This document shows positions 7,030 to 14,129 of a stretch of DNA of 16,524 nucleotides, piece by piece. Position 1 is the stretch's first letter. Each line of letters begins with the position of its first letter. The notes under the pieces are model-generated. The model did no database searches, was not told the origin of the DNA, and was given only the letters and a program-made list of their open reading frames with translations. The translations under genes and the position numbers were made by a program. The stretch is from Pseudomonadota bacterium (lineage in GTDB: Bacteria; Pseudomonadota; Gammaproteobacteria; Burkholderiales; Burkholderiaceae_B), in assembly GCA_023437255.1 (NCBI GenBank), contig JAEZGR010000329.1, forward strand, positions 1-16,524, in the 5' to 3' direction.

Positions 7030-7056
7030 ATCTGTTCTGGGGCGAGAAGAACAGAT
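7030..7056. other. Stem-loop downstream of the DadA-like gene
   Basis: The perfect 9-bp stem ATCTGTTCT / AGAACAGAT (7030-7038, 7048-7056) has a 9-base loop and begins 42 bases past the stop codon of the minus-strand DadA-like gene. No U-run follows in either direction, so it is not a standard intrinsic terminator. It could be a 3'-end stabiliser or a protein binding site. Confidence 0.45.
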
Positions 7057-7098
7057 CTTTGCAGCCGCGCTTCAATCGACACGGCCGCTCTTTCTTGT

Positions 7099-8352
7099 TT
7101 ACATGAACCGGCTGATCGAGAACGAAGCCATTGCCTGGGGAGCACGACCTTCGACAATGGCCTGCGTCAGCCACCGACCCGTGGTGGCAGCACCGGTCAA
7201 GCCCAGGTGGCCGTGACCGAACGCACACCATAGGCGCGCGCGCTGCGGCACGGCGCCCAGCACGGGCATTGAATCCGGCAGACAGGGGCGATGCCCCATC
7301 CAGCTGTTCGCGTTGCCGGTTTCTGCCGGCAGATGCAGCCCCGCCTGAAGATGCTCGGCGAGACGCGTTGCACGTTGCTCGCGCATGGGCTGATCGATTG
7401 CATCGATCTCGACCGTGCCGCCGATACGCAGACCCTCCTGCATCGGATTGATGAAGACCTTCCGGTCAGCCAGCACCACGACTCTGGAAATCGTATCGCG
7501 CAACTGCGGATACTGCAGGTGATAGCCGCGCTGAGTCTGCAATGGCACGCGCAGGCCCAGCGTGCGCAACACCTGGTCGGACCAGGCACCTGCAGCGACC
7601 ACCACATGATCTGCCTGGATGCGACGACCGCCGCACTTCAACGTCCACCGCGCGGGGCCGGCTTCCAGCGCATCGACTCGAGCGCGCTCGAAGACAACGC
7701 CGCGCTCTTGAAGAGCTGTCGCAATGGCGTGGCTGTATGCCTGCGGCGATACGACACTGCCTTCGTCTGGCAAGAAGTAGCCTGCCTGATACGCGTCGTG
7801 CCGCACGGCAGGTTCAAGACGGTGGATTTCCGCCGCATCCACCTGCTCCAGCTTTAGGCCGTGTTGCGCCTTCAGTGACCAACCGCCTCGGTCGGCGGCC
7901 AGTGCCGCTTCGCTGGGGTACAGATGTAGCTGACCGTTGGTGCGAATGAGGTGGGTTGCGCCCACGTTCTTCGCAAGGCGCTGATGCGCTTGCACGGCAT
8001 CGTGCAGGAGGCCGTGCAGCGCGGTGGCGATCTCTTGTACTCGCTGCGGCTTTGCCGACCGCACGAAGCGCCACAACCAAGGGGCGGCCCTCAACCAATA
8101 GCCGGGCGGCACGAACAGGGGACCGCTCGGGTCGGTGAGCATGGGAAGCGACGAACGCACCACGCCCGGCATCGCCAGCGGCGCGACGGAGCCTGCCGAC
8201 AAAGCGCCGGAATTACCGGAAGAGCATTGGGAGCCCGGGGGTTCAGGATCCACGAGCACAACGCGCTTGCCCGCTGAGGCAAGTTCGTGTGCAACGCAGA
8301 GCCCGACAATTCCGGCACCGACGACGGCGATTTCGTGTTGCGTGTCACTCAT
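7099..8352 (-). CDS. DadA-like FAD-dependent D-amino-acid dehydrogenase/oxidoreductase
   Basis: A 417-residue flavoprotein of the DAO/DadA fold. The N-terminal dinucleotide-binding motif VGAGIVG (11-17) is followed by Asp35 at the end of beta-2, which would hold the FAD ribose, and by SSGNSGAL, typical of DadA-like enzymes. The C-terminal FAD-contact motif FGHGHLGLTG (378-387) is also characteristic. Such enzymes deaminate a D-amino acid oxidatively to a 2-oxo acid plus ammonia, passing electrons to the respiratory chain; relatives act on glycine, proline or hydroxyproline, so the substrate is uncertain. No separate signal peptide is seen. The ATG has only a weak ribosome site (CTGGAT). It is divergent from the IclR-ThDP enzyme pair, which suggests shared control and a joint pathway. 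Confidence 0.88.
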   Translation of the reverse strand: MSDTQHEIAVVGAGIVGLCVAHELASAGKRVVLVDPEPPGSQCSSGNSGALSAGSVAPLAMPGVVRSSLPMLTDPSGPLFVPPGYWLRAAPWLWRFVRSAKPQRVQEIATALHGLLHDAVQAHQRLAKNVGATHLIRTNGQLHLYPSEAALAADRGGWSLKAQHGLKLEQVDAAEIHRLEPAVRHDAYQAGYFLPDEGSVVSPQAYSHAIATALQERGVVFERARVDALEAGPARWTLKCGGRRIQADHVVVAAGAWSDQVLRTLGLRVPLQTQRGYHLQYPQLRDTISRVVVLADRKVFINPMQEGLRIGGTVEIDAIDQPMREQRATRLAEHLQAGLHLPAETGNANSWMGHRPCLPDSMPVLGAVPQRARLWCAFGHGHLGLTGAATTGRWLTQAIVEGRAPQAMASFSISRFM

Positions 8353-8406
8353 TACATTTGATCCAGTTGCTTGACTGCTGCCGACAGAGAACCGGGAGCC
8401 CCGTTC

Positions 8407-8435
8407 TTGTCGAGACGAAGCGTAGCGAATATGAT
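8407..8435 (+). promoter_or_regulatory. Candidate promoter of the IclR-ThDP enzyme operon
   Basis: TTGTCG (8407-8412) and TATGAT (8430-8435) are exactly 17 bases apart. The -35 matches at 4 of 6 and the -10 at 5 of 6. The start site would be near 8442, about 46 bases before the IclR ATG at 8488. Confidence 0.5.
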
Positions 8436-8442
8436 TTCGCTA
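8423..8442. promoter_or_regulatory. Candidate autoregulatory operator around the -10 box
   Basis: The perfect 7-base inverted repeat TAGCGAA (8423-8429) / TTCGCTA (8436-8442) encloses a 6-base spacer that is itself the predicted -10 hexamer TATGAT. A dimer bound here would cover the promoter of the IclR operon, as expected for negative autoregulation. Assignment to the adjacent IclR protein is inference. Confidence 0.55.
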
Positions 8443-8477
8443 TGCAACACCAGGTATCGCATTCCAATACTACAGCG

Positions 8478-8483
8478 AAGGGA
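8478..8483 (+). promoter_or_regulatory. Ribosome binding site fixing the IclR start
   Basis: AAGGGA lies four bases before the ATG at 8488. This favours that codon over the upstream in-frame TTG at 8371, which would overlap the promoter and operator. Confidence 0.7.
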
Positions 8484-8487
8484 AAGC

Positions 8488-9276
8488 ATGCGCGACCAGA
8501 CACTGGTAAAGGCCGATCGCTCATTCATTCATTCGGTCCGTAAGTGCTTCCAGGTTCTCGAGTGCCTGGGTGAGGCGCAGCGTCCGCTGAGCTTCACCGA
8601 ACTGGTACAGGCATCCGGGCTGGAGCGCAGCGCGGTACAGCGCCTGGTACATACACTGTCTCAACTTGGCTACTTGCGCCAACATCCCCGAACGCGAGCG
8701 TATACTCTGTCGCCGCGTCTGCTTCAGTTCAGCTACGCAGCGCTTCAAGTCGACCCGGTGGCCGAGGCTGCCGAACCTTACCTGCAGAAGTTGAATCAGC
8801 AATGCAAGGAAACCGTCAACCTCATGGAACTGGAAAGCAGCGACATCGTCTATGTGCTGCGTTACCCCAGCTTTCATGCGGTGAGCGTCGACCTGCATGT
8901 CGGCTCGCGTTTGCCCGTGCACTGCACCGCCGCCGGGCGGGTATTCATGGCACACATGGCGCCCGAAGCGCTCGAGGCGCTGCTGGCGTTGCCACGCTCC
9001 AAGCTCACCGAGCACACCATTACCGGCGAAGCCGCGCTCCGGCAGATACTTACTCAAGTACGACAGCAGGGGTATTGCCTGAACGATCAGGAGGCATTTC
9101 TGGGAGACATATCACTCGCGGCGCCTATATTCGACCGTCACCGTGAAGTCGTGGGGGCCATCAATATTGCGGTGGCCTTTCCTCGCTGGACTGTCCCAGC
9201 GGTGCGCAAGAAACTCGTTCCGCTTCTGCTCGAGGCCGCTCAAAAAATAACTCAACAACTCACCCGATCCACCTGA
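8488..9276 (+). CDS. IclR-family transcriptional regulator
   Basis: A 262-residue regulator from the ATG at 8488. The winged helix-turn-helix covers about residues 14-78 (PLSFTELVQASGLERSAVQR then LVHTLSQLGYL), and the effector domain contains the family hallmark RLPVHCTAAGRVFMA (141-155) and GYCLNDQEAFLGDISLAAPI. The frame is open upstream to a TTG at 8371, but that 39-residue extension shows no family similarity and runs through the promoter. The gene is divergent from the DadA-like gene and 14 bases ahead of the ThDP enzyme, so it probably senses a substrate or product of that pathway, such as an amino or 2-oxo acid (inference). The dyad at its own -10 box points to autorepression. Confidence 0.93.
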   Translation: MRDQTLVKADRSFIHSVRKCFQVLECLGEAQRPLSFTELVQASGLERSAVQRLVHTLSQLGYLRQHPRTRAYTLSPRLLQFSYAALQVDPVAEAAEPYLQKLNQQCKETVNLMELESSDIVYVLRYPSFHAVSVDLHVGSRLPVHCTAAGRVFMAHMAPEALEALLALPRSKLTEHTITGEAALRQILTQVRQQGYCLNDQEAFLGDISLAAPIFDRHREVVGAINIAVAFPRWTVPAVRKKLVPLLLEAAQKITQQLTRST

Positions 9277-9290
9277 CTACGGAGTAAATC

Positions 9291-10874
9291 GTGTCCATGC
9301 CCTCGCCCGCAGTGCCGCAGCTAGGCGCCGATGTTCTGGTGCAAGCACTGATCGACGAACAAATAGAAGTCTGCTTTGCCAATCCCGGCACCTCCGAAAT
9401 GCACATGGTCGCCGCGCTCGACCGCAATCCCAAGCTACGTTCCGTACTGGCATTGTTCGAAGGCGTGGTGACGGGCGCCGCAGACGGCTACGCCCGCATG
9501 GCGGGCAAACCCGCCGCCACCTTGTTGCACCTCGGGCCGGGCTTCGCCAATGGCATGGCCAACATTCACAATGCCCGCAAGGCTGGCGTGCCCATGTTGA
9601 ACCTGGTGGGCGACCACGCTGTAGACCACCTGCGCTACGACGCTCCCCTCACCTCCGACCTCGAAGGCATGGCTCGCACCGTGTCTCACTGGGTGGGCCG
9701 CGCCAATTCTGCTGCAGAAATGGGCCCGCGCACACGCGAAGCGCTTGCCGCGACCAGAACGCGCCCCGCGGGTATTGCAAGCCTTCTGATTGCGGCCGAT
9801 GCCGCCTGGGGCACAGCGGGCGACACAACAGCTGCCGCCATGATGCACGCGCCCGAAGCGCCTCAACCCGACAGCGCCCTGCTGTCAAAGGCCCTCGACG
9901 CCCTGCGACGCGCGGCGGGCAGGGGCATGCTGCTGATCGGCGACAACGCGCTGTGTGCCGAGGGCGTCAGGTTGGCAGCAGCCATCTGCCACACATTGAA
10001 CTGCCGGCTGGCAGGGCAGAGCTCAAGCCGCCGTACGACGCGCGGTGGCGGCTTGCCCCACGTGCCACGCGTGCCGTATCCCATCGACCTTGCCATCGAA
10101 TTCATGGCGGGTACACAGGCGCTGGTGTGCGTGGGTGCGCCCCCGCCCGTCGCCTTCTTTGCCTACCCCGGCAAACCCAGCTCTCTGGTCCCTGTCGGCT
10201 GCGAAACCTTTCAGACTGTCGAGCCGGGCATGGACCCGCTCAGCGTGTTGCGGGCGCTGGCAGACATTGTTGGCGTGCGTGCCGATGAGGCCCCCGTCTT
10301 CACATGCGAGCCCATCCCCGAGCCGACCGGCGCCCTCACCCACGAAACGGTCGGCCGCGCACTGGCCAGCACCCTGCCGGAAGGCGCCATTGTGGTCGAC
10401 GAGTCCATCACAACCGGGCGCCTGTTTTCCTACGACGGCACGGCGGGCTGCGCCCGGCATGACTGGATCAACAACATGGGTGGCTCGATCGGTTACGGCC
10501 TGCCGGTCGCTCTTGGTGCATCAGTCGCATGCCCTGACCGCCGCGTCATTGCCTTGGTCGGCGACGGCAGTGCCTTCTATACGGAGCAGGCCCTCTGGTC
10601 GATGGCGCGCGAACAAAGCAATGTCACTGTAGTGATCTACGCCAATCGCAGCTACGCAATTCTGAAGGGCGAATGGGATCGCATGAAGGCCGGTCAAGCA
10701 GGCCCCGCCGCCCGTGACATGCTGACGCTCGATCGCCCCGAGCCGGATTGGTGCCGCATTGCCGAAGGGCACGGCGTGCCTGCGATCCGTGTCACCGATG
10801 CCCAGGGCTATGCACAGGCGCTGAAGCGCGCCAACGGCCAACAAGGCCCGACGCTTATCGAAGTCATGCTGTAA
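9291..10874 (+). CDS. ThDP-dependent enzyme, benzoylformate decarboxylase/acetolactate synthase-like
   Basis: A 527-residue enzyme with three ThDP-fold domains. Glu57 in LFEGVVTGAADGYARMAG is the conserved glutamate that activates the cofactor, and GDGS (424-427) with Asn452 forms the metal/diphosphate motif (GDG-x25-N). Such proteins are usually labelled acetolactate synthase large subunit. However, NPGTSE (31-36) and LLHLGPGFANG (78-88), with His80, resemble benzoylformate decarboxylase more closely, including its active-site His70. The second catalytic histidine of that enzyme (His281) appears to be replaced within GAPPPVAFFAYPG. No small regulatory subunit is nearby, which also argues against a biosynthetic synthase. 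The GTG start has GGAG six bases upstream; an ATG two codons later is the alternative. It is co-transcribed with the IclR gene. Confidence 0.85.
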   Translation: MSMPSPAVPQLGADVLVQALIDEQIEVCFANPGTSEMHMVAALDRNPKLRSVLALFEGVVTGAADGYARMAGKPAATLLHLGPGFANGMANIHNARKAGVPMLNLVGDHAVDHLRYDAPLTSDLEGMARTVSHWVGRANSAAEMGPRTREALAATRTRPAGIASLLIAADAAWGTAGDTTAAAMMHAPEAPQPDSALLSKALDALRRAAGRGMLLIGDNALCAEGVRLAAAICHTLNCRLAGQSSSRRTTRGGGLPHVPRVPYPIDLAIEFMAGTQALVCVGAPPPVAFFAYPGKPSSLVPVGCETFQTVEPGMDPLSVLRALADIVGVRADEAPVFTCEPIPEPTGALTHETVGRALASTLPEGAIVVDESITTGRLFSYDGTAGCARHDWINNMGGSIGYGLPVALGASVACPDRRVIALVGDGSAFYTEQALWSMAREQSNVTVVIYANRSYAILKGEWDRMKAGQAGPAARDMLTLDRPEPDWCRIAEGHGVPAIRVTDAQGYAQALKRANGQQGPTLIEVML

Positions 10875-10916
10875 ACCACCCGGGCAGCCCTGTCAGCCTG
10901 GCGACGACAGGCGCCC

Positions 10917-10957
10917 AAAAAAACTGAGCCGTGGGTTCCATAAACCCACGGCTCAGT
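10917..10957 (-). terminator. Rho-independent terminator of the TRAP operon
   Basis: A perfect 15-bp stem, ACTGAGCCGTGGGTT (10923-10937) with its complement (10943-10957), closes on a 5-base loop. Read on the minus strand, it starts 27 bases after the dctM stop and is followed by seven U residues (10923-10917). On the plus strand the T-run is missing and A residues come first, so it is mainly a minus-strand terminator, though the strong hairpin may also slow convergent transcription from the ThDP gene. Confidence 0.92.
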
Positions 10958-10983
10958 CGCGAAGGATCCGCCTTCCCTGCCCT

Positions 10984-12300
10984 TTACTTGGTCAGCATAT
11001 TGTCGGGCAACCAGGTTACCAGCAGCGGGAACGAGAACAGGATCACGGTGGTGATGAGTTCCATGATCACGAACCACCAGGCGCCGCGGAAGATCTGCGA
11101 AAGCGGCGTGCTGCGATCAATACCCGCAATCACGTACACGTTCAGCCCGACCGGCGGGGTGATCAGCCCGATCTCGCACATCTTCACGGCAAGAATGCCG
11201 AACCAGATGGGATCGAAGCCCAGTCCGACAACCGTGGGGAACATGATCGGCAGCGTGATCACCAGCATCGAGAATGCGTCGAGGAACATGCCTAGCGGCA
11301 GGTACACCAACAGCAGCAATCCCACGATCACCCAGCGATTCAGCGGAGCCTCGACAACCGCTTCGGCAATGGCTTGCGGAATCTGCGCCAGGCTCAGGAA
11401 ATAACTGAAGACCGCCGCACCCACGATCGTCATCATGATCATGACGGTGGTGGTCGCCGAGGATCGGAAGCTCAGGTACAGACTGCGACCCAGACGCGGG
11501 CGCGCAGAACGCGACGTGAGCAGCATCACGAAGGCCACGAATGCACCGATGGCGCCCGCTTCCGTGGGGGTGAACACGCCCAAGTAAATACCACCGAGCA
11601 CGGCGACGAAGAGCAACATCACCTGCCACGCATCGCCCAGCGAGGCCAAACGCTCGCCCCACGGGGCTTTCTCGACGGGAAGCTGCTTGGTCTGAATGTT
11701 CTTGGCAATGACCCACGTGCCCAGCATAAAGACCAGCGTGGTCAAAATGCCGGGAATGATGCCGGCAACCAGCATCTTGCCGGCCGACACTTCGGTAAGC
11801 GCCGCGTAGAAGATCAGCAGCACGCTGGGCGGGATCAGCACACCCAGCACGCCACCGGCGGCCACTGCACCCGCCGACAACCTGGGGTCATAGCCCGCCT
11901 TCTTCATTTCGGGAATGGCCACCGAGCCGACCGTTGCGGCCGTGGCCACACTCGAGCCCGAGGTACACGCAAAGCCTGCGCTGGTCAGCACGCTGGCCAT
12001 TGCCAGGCCACCGGGCCAGTGCCCCACCCACTTGCGCGCCACGCTGAACAGTCGCTGACCCACGCCAGCGTGATGCGCAAATGCACCCATCAAGATGAAC
12101 AGGGGGACAACCGTGAGCAAGTATGAGGCGGACTGGTGGTACGAGAAGGATTTCAGACGGTTCAGAACGAAATCCAGGTTCTCGATCATGACGATGCCCA
12201 GCACGCCCGAGAGACCCAGGGCGGCGAACACCGGTGTGCCGAGCGCCATCAGCACAAAAATCAAGCTAGTAGCCACAATGGTGGCGGTTACGTAATCCAT
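10984..12300 (-). CDS. dctM: TRAP transporter large permease (DctM family)
   Basis: A 438-residue polytopic inner-membrane protein with about 12 hydrophobic segments, the ion-coupled transport subunit of a TRAP system. Diagnostic motifs are VPLFILMGAFAHHAG, GFACTSGSSVATAATVGSVA, GGVLGVLIPPSVLLI and, near the C-terminus, GLITPPVGLNVYVIAG. It works with the small permease and the periplasmic DctP protein to import a carboxylate using the sodium or proton gradient. The ATG at 12300 has a modest GAGAAG ribosome site, with a 66-base gap from dctQ. It is the last gene of the operon, ending in TAA and then a strong terminator. The symbol names the family; the substrate is unknown. Confidence 0.95.
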   Translation of the reverse strand: MDYVTATIVATSLIFVLMALGTPVFAALGLSGVLGIVMIENLDFVLNRLKSFSYHQSASYLLTVVPLFILMGAFAHHAGVGQRLFSVARKWVGHWPGGLAMASVLTSAGFACTSGSSVATAATVGSVAIPEMKKAGYDPRLSAGAVAAGGVLGVLIPPSVLLIFYAALTEVSAGKMLVAGIIPGILTTLVFMLGTWVIAKNIQTKQLPVEKAPWGERLASLGDAWQVMLLFVAVLGGIYLGVFTPTEAGAIGAFVAFVMLLTSRSARPRLGRSLYLSFRSSATTTVMIMMTIVGAAVFSYFLSLAQIPQAIAEAVVEAPLNRWVIVGLLLLVYLPLGMFLDAFSMLVITLPIMFPTVVGLGFDPIWFGILAVKMCEIGLITPPVGLNVYVIAGIDRSTPLSQIFRGAWWFVIMELITTVILFSFPLLVTWLPDNMLTK

Positions 12301-12366
12301 TTTCTTCTCGTCGGATAATGCATGGCCGCCGTCGGTTCAACGTACGGCGCGCTGTGCGCATGGTTT

Positions 12367-12897
12367 TCAGTGCACCTGGCCTGCGACGTCGTCGTCATTG
12401 GCGCGTTCGCGAATCTCACGGGTGACGATCAGGCGCAGCACCTCGAAAGCCATCTGCAGGAAGCCGAACCACAGCCCTACCGCCAGAACAATCTTTGCCC
12501 ACCAGATCGGGAACTGCACGAACCCCCAGCGGAATTCGCGGATGGCGGTGGAGGCGATCGCATCCTGCGTGGAGGGAATGGCCAACAGCAGCAACAGGAG
12601 TGCAGCCATCGCCCAGGAGATGATCTCCATGACCACACGCGCGGAATGAGGCGCTCGGTCGAGCAACATGGTCACGCGGATATGGGCGTCATCGAGCTTG
12701 GTCCAGCCCAGGCCCATGAACACCAGCAACACCATGCTGGTCTCTGCCATTTCGAACACACCGGAAATGGGTCGGCCGGTGATGTATCGCACGGCCACAT
12801 CGACCGTGGTACCCACCATCAGAAAGGCGAGGCACAGAAGCGCCACCAATCCGAACAAATTGGAAAGCTTGCCAAACACGGCATCAAGAGGCTTCAT
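12367..12897 (-). CDS. dctQ: TRAP transporter small permease (DctQ family)
   Basis: A 176-residue protein with four predicted membrane helices (roughly residues 14-36, 51-68, 89-107 and 133-150), the usual DctQ layout. The family pattern [20 protein letters not shown] is present, followed by the short charged segment [12 protein letters not shown]. It partners DctM in the inner membrane. AGGA lies seven bases before the ATG. An unusual 90-base gap with a stable hairpin separates it from dctP upstream. Confidence 0.93.
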   Translation of the reverse strand: MKPLDAVFGKLSNLFGLVALLCLAFLMVGTTVDVAVRYITGRPISGVFEMAETSMVLLVFMGLGWTKLDDAHIRVTMLLDRAPHSARVVMEIISWAMAALLLLLLAIPSTQDAIASTAIREFRWGFVQFPIWWAKIVLAVGLWFGFLQMAFEVLRLIVTREIRERANDDDVAGQVH

Positions 12898-12931
12898 CTT
12901 TATTCCTGCATGAGTGGAGAGCCCGCAGGCG

Positions 12932-12963
12932 CCGGGTGTGCACCCTTAAAGATGCACACCCGG
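12932..12963 (-). other. Intercistronic stem-loop between dctP and dctQ
   Basis: A perfect 11-bp stem, CCGGGTGTGCA (12932-12942) with TGCACACCCGG (12953-12963), has a 10-base loop. On the transcribed strand no U-run follows, so transcription should continue into dctQM. Hairpins at this place commonly protect the 3' end of the binding-protein message so that more DctP than membrane subunits is made; here that is inference. Confidence 0.6.
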
Positions 12964-12987
12964 GCATACGGGCCGCTCACGGCTGGA

Positions 12988-14076
12988 TCAGCCGCGGGCG
13001 ATTTCCTCAGGACGTGCCAGCGTACCGGCAGGGCCGTGCTTGGCAATCGCGGCATCGACCAGCTTCTGCATTTCTGCGCCGTCGATGTTCGCGGGCTTGG
13101 CAACGGTGTCGATCCACTTGTTCACCTGGGCGGGCTGAACACCCTCGCGAGCGACCTTCTTCAGATCGTCGGACCAGATATTGAACTTCACGCCTTCATC
13201 GAGCGCGCGCTTCACGTACTGGCGGTTGGCCCCATCGTAGATCTTGGTGTACTGGCCGCCGTAAATCTCGGCCACCAGTTCGTCGCAGATCTTCTGGACG
13301 TTATCGGGCAGGCTGTTCCAGAAGTCGATGTTCATCACCGTGGCAGCCGGGGCGTGCGGGCCGTCGCCGATGTCGGTGAAGTGCGGCGCAATTTCGTGCA
13401 GGTTGTAGGCAATGGCCGTGATGAAGTCAAAGCCGTACACGCCGTCGAGCACGCCGCGCTCGAGCGCGGTGTAAACCTCGGGGGCCGCCATCGGCACAGC
13501 CGTACCACCCAGCGCCTCGATCACGTCGGTCGCCACACCGTGGCCACGAATGCGCTTGCCCTTGAAGTCTTCGATGGAGTTGATGGGCGTGCGCGTAATG
13601 AGCGGCGCATAGTTCCAGTTGGTCCAGTACAGGACCTTGGACTTGTGGCGCTTTTCCCATTCGTCGCGCAGGGGCTGGAATTGTTCGTACACATCGCGGC
13701 AGACCAGCTGCAGCGAATCGGCACGATCCATGCGGTAGTACCATTCCAGGCCACGGGTGACCGGCAGGTCGGCCTGGTAGTATCCCGGCGAAATGAGCGA
13801 CGTTTCGGAGGTCTTGTCGCGAACTGCAGCCAGGTGTTCACCCACCTTGTTCAAGGAAGCGGCCCAGTAGCGGCGTACATTGACCTGACCGCCCGAGCGT
13901 TTTTCAAGCTCGGTCAGGAACCAGTTGTCGAGTTGCGACGGCCCGGCGGTTTCGCCAATGTAGGTGTCGAACTTGAAGTTGATTTTCTTCTGGGCGAAGG
14001 CGCTCAGCGGAAAACCGCTCAGCATGCCCGCACCGGTGAGGGCCCCAGCGGCCTTCAGAAAATGACGTCGTTGCAT
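12988..14076 (-). CDS. dctP: TRAP transporter periplasmic substrate-binding protein (DctP family)
   Basis: A 362-residue periplasmic receptor. The N-terminus QRRHFLKAAGALTGAG is a twin-arginine-type signal, with probable cleavage after LSAFAQ near residue 29. The mature part has the DctP layout, including DFKGKRIRGHG (170-180), whose arginines (R175/R177) lie where the family binds the substrate carboxylate, then the strand with PMAAPEVYTALERGVLDGVY. I chose the ATG at 14076 because AGGAGG sits five bases upstream; the frame extends to a GTG at 14130 that overlaps the ligase stop codon and has no support. The gene lies 53 bases after the interrupted ligase, so it may be transcribed with it. 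The ligand is probably an organic acid handled by the ligase and thiolase (inference). Confidence 0.94.
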   Translation of the reverse strand: MQRRHFLKAAGALTGAGMLSGFPLSAFAQKKINFKFDTYIGETAGPSQLDNWFLTELEKRSGGQVNVRRYWAASLNKVGEHLAAVRDKTSETSLISPGYYQADLPVTRGLEWYYRMDRADSLQLVCRDVYEQFQPLRDEWEKRHKSKVLYWTNWNYAPLITRTPINSIEDFKGKRIRGHGVATDVIEALGGTAVPMAAPEVYTALERGVLDGVYGFDFITAIAYNLHEIAPHFTDIGDGPHAPAATVMNIDFWNSLPDNVQKICDELVAEIYGGQYTKIYDGANRQYVKRALDEGVKFNIWSDDLKKVAREGVQPAQVNKWIDTVAKPANIDGAEMQKLVDAAIAKHGPAGTLARPEEIARG

Positions 14077-14081
14077 GTATT

Positions 14082-14087
14082 CCTCCT
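14082..14087 (-). promoter_or_regulatory. Strong ribosome binding site of dctP
   Basis: A full AGGAGG on the minus strand lies five bases before the ATG at 14076. It decides the dctP start and predicts high expression of the binding protein. Confidence 0.8.
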
Positions 14088-14129
14088 CTATTGGAATTAT
14101 GTTCTGAAAAAACGTGGACCAGACGCGCA

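Larger units (their letters stand above)
6769..7098. other. Gene-free intergenic stretch
   Basis: These 330 bases separate the acyl-CoA dehydrogenase start from the end of the DadA-like gene; both genes are on the minus strand. No convincing coding region is present; the short frames lack ribosome sites and family resemblance. It holds the dehydrogenase leader (with a tiny GGGGC-CAT-GCCCC hairpin at 6807-6819), a promoter (6864-6893), an overlapping dyad (6843-6866), a second partial copy of the dyad region (6999-7015) and a stem-loop (7030-7056). A TTGACA at 6929-6934 has no matching -10 box. Confidence 0.6.

Noticed and set aside
8371..8487. 39-residue N-terminal extension of the second IclR protein from a TTG
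   Set aside because: It would be encoded by the promoter and operator; the ATG at 8488 has AAGGGA and the normal family length.
14096..14101. CATAAT on the minus strand as a -10 box for dctP
   Set aside because: No -35 match lies 16-18 bases upstream, and the implied start would leave only about 12 bases of leader, inside the ribosome site.
14107..14112. Run of T on the minus strand between ligase and dctP as a terminator
   Set aside because: No stable stem precedes it on the minus strand, so readthrough into dctP is expected.
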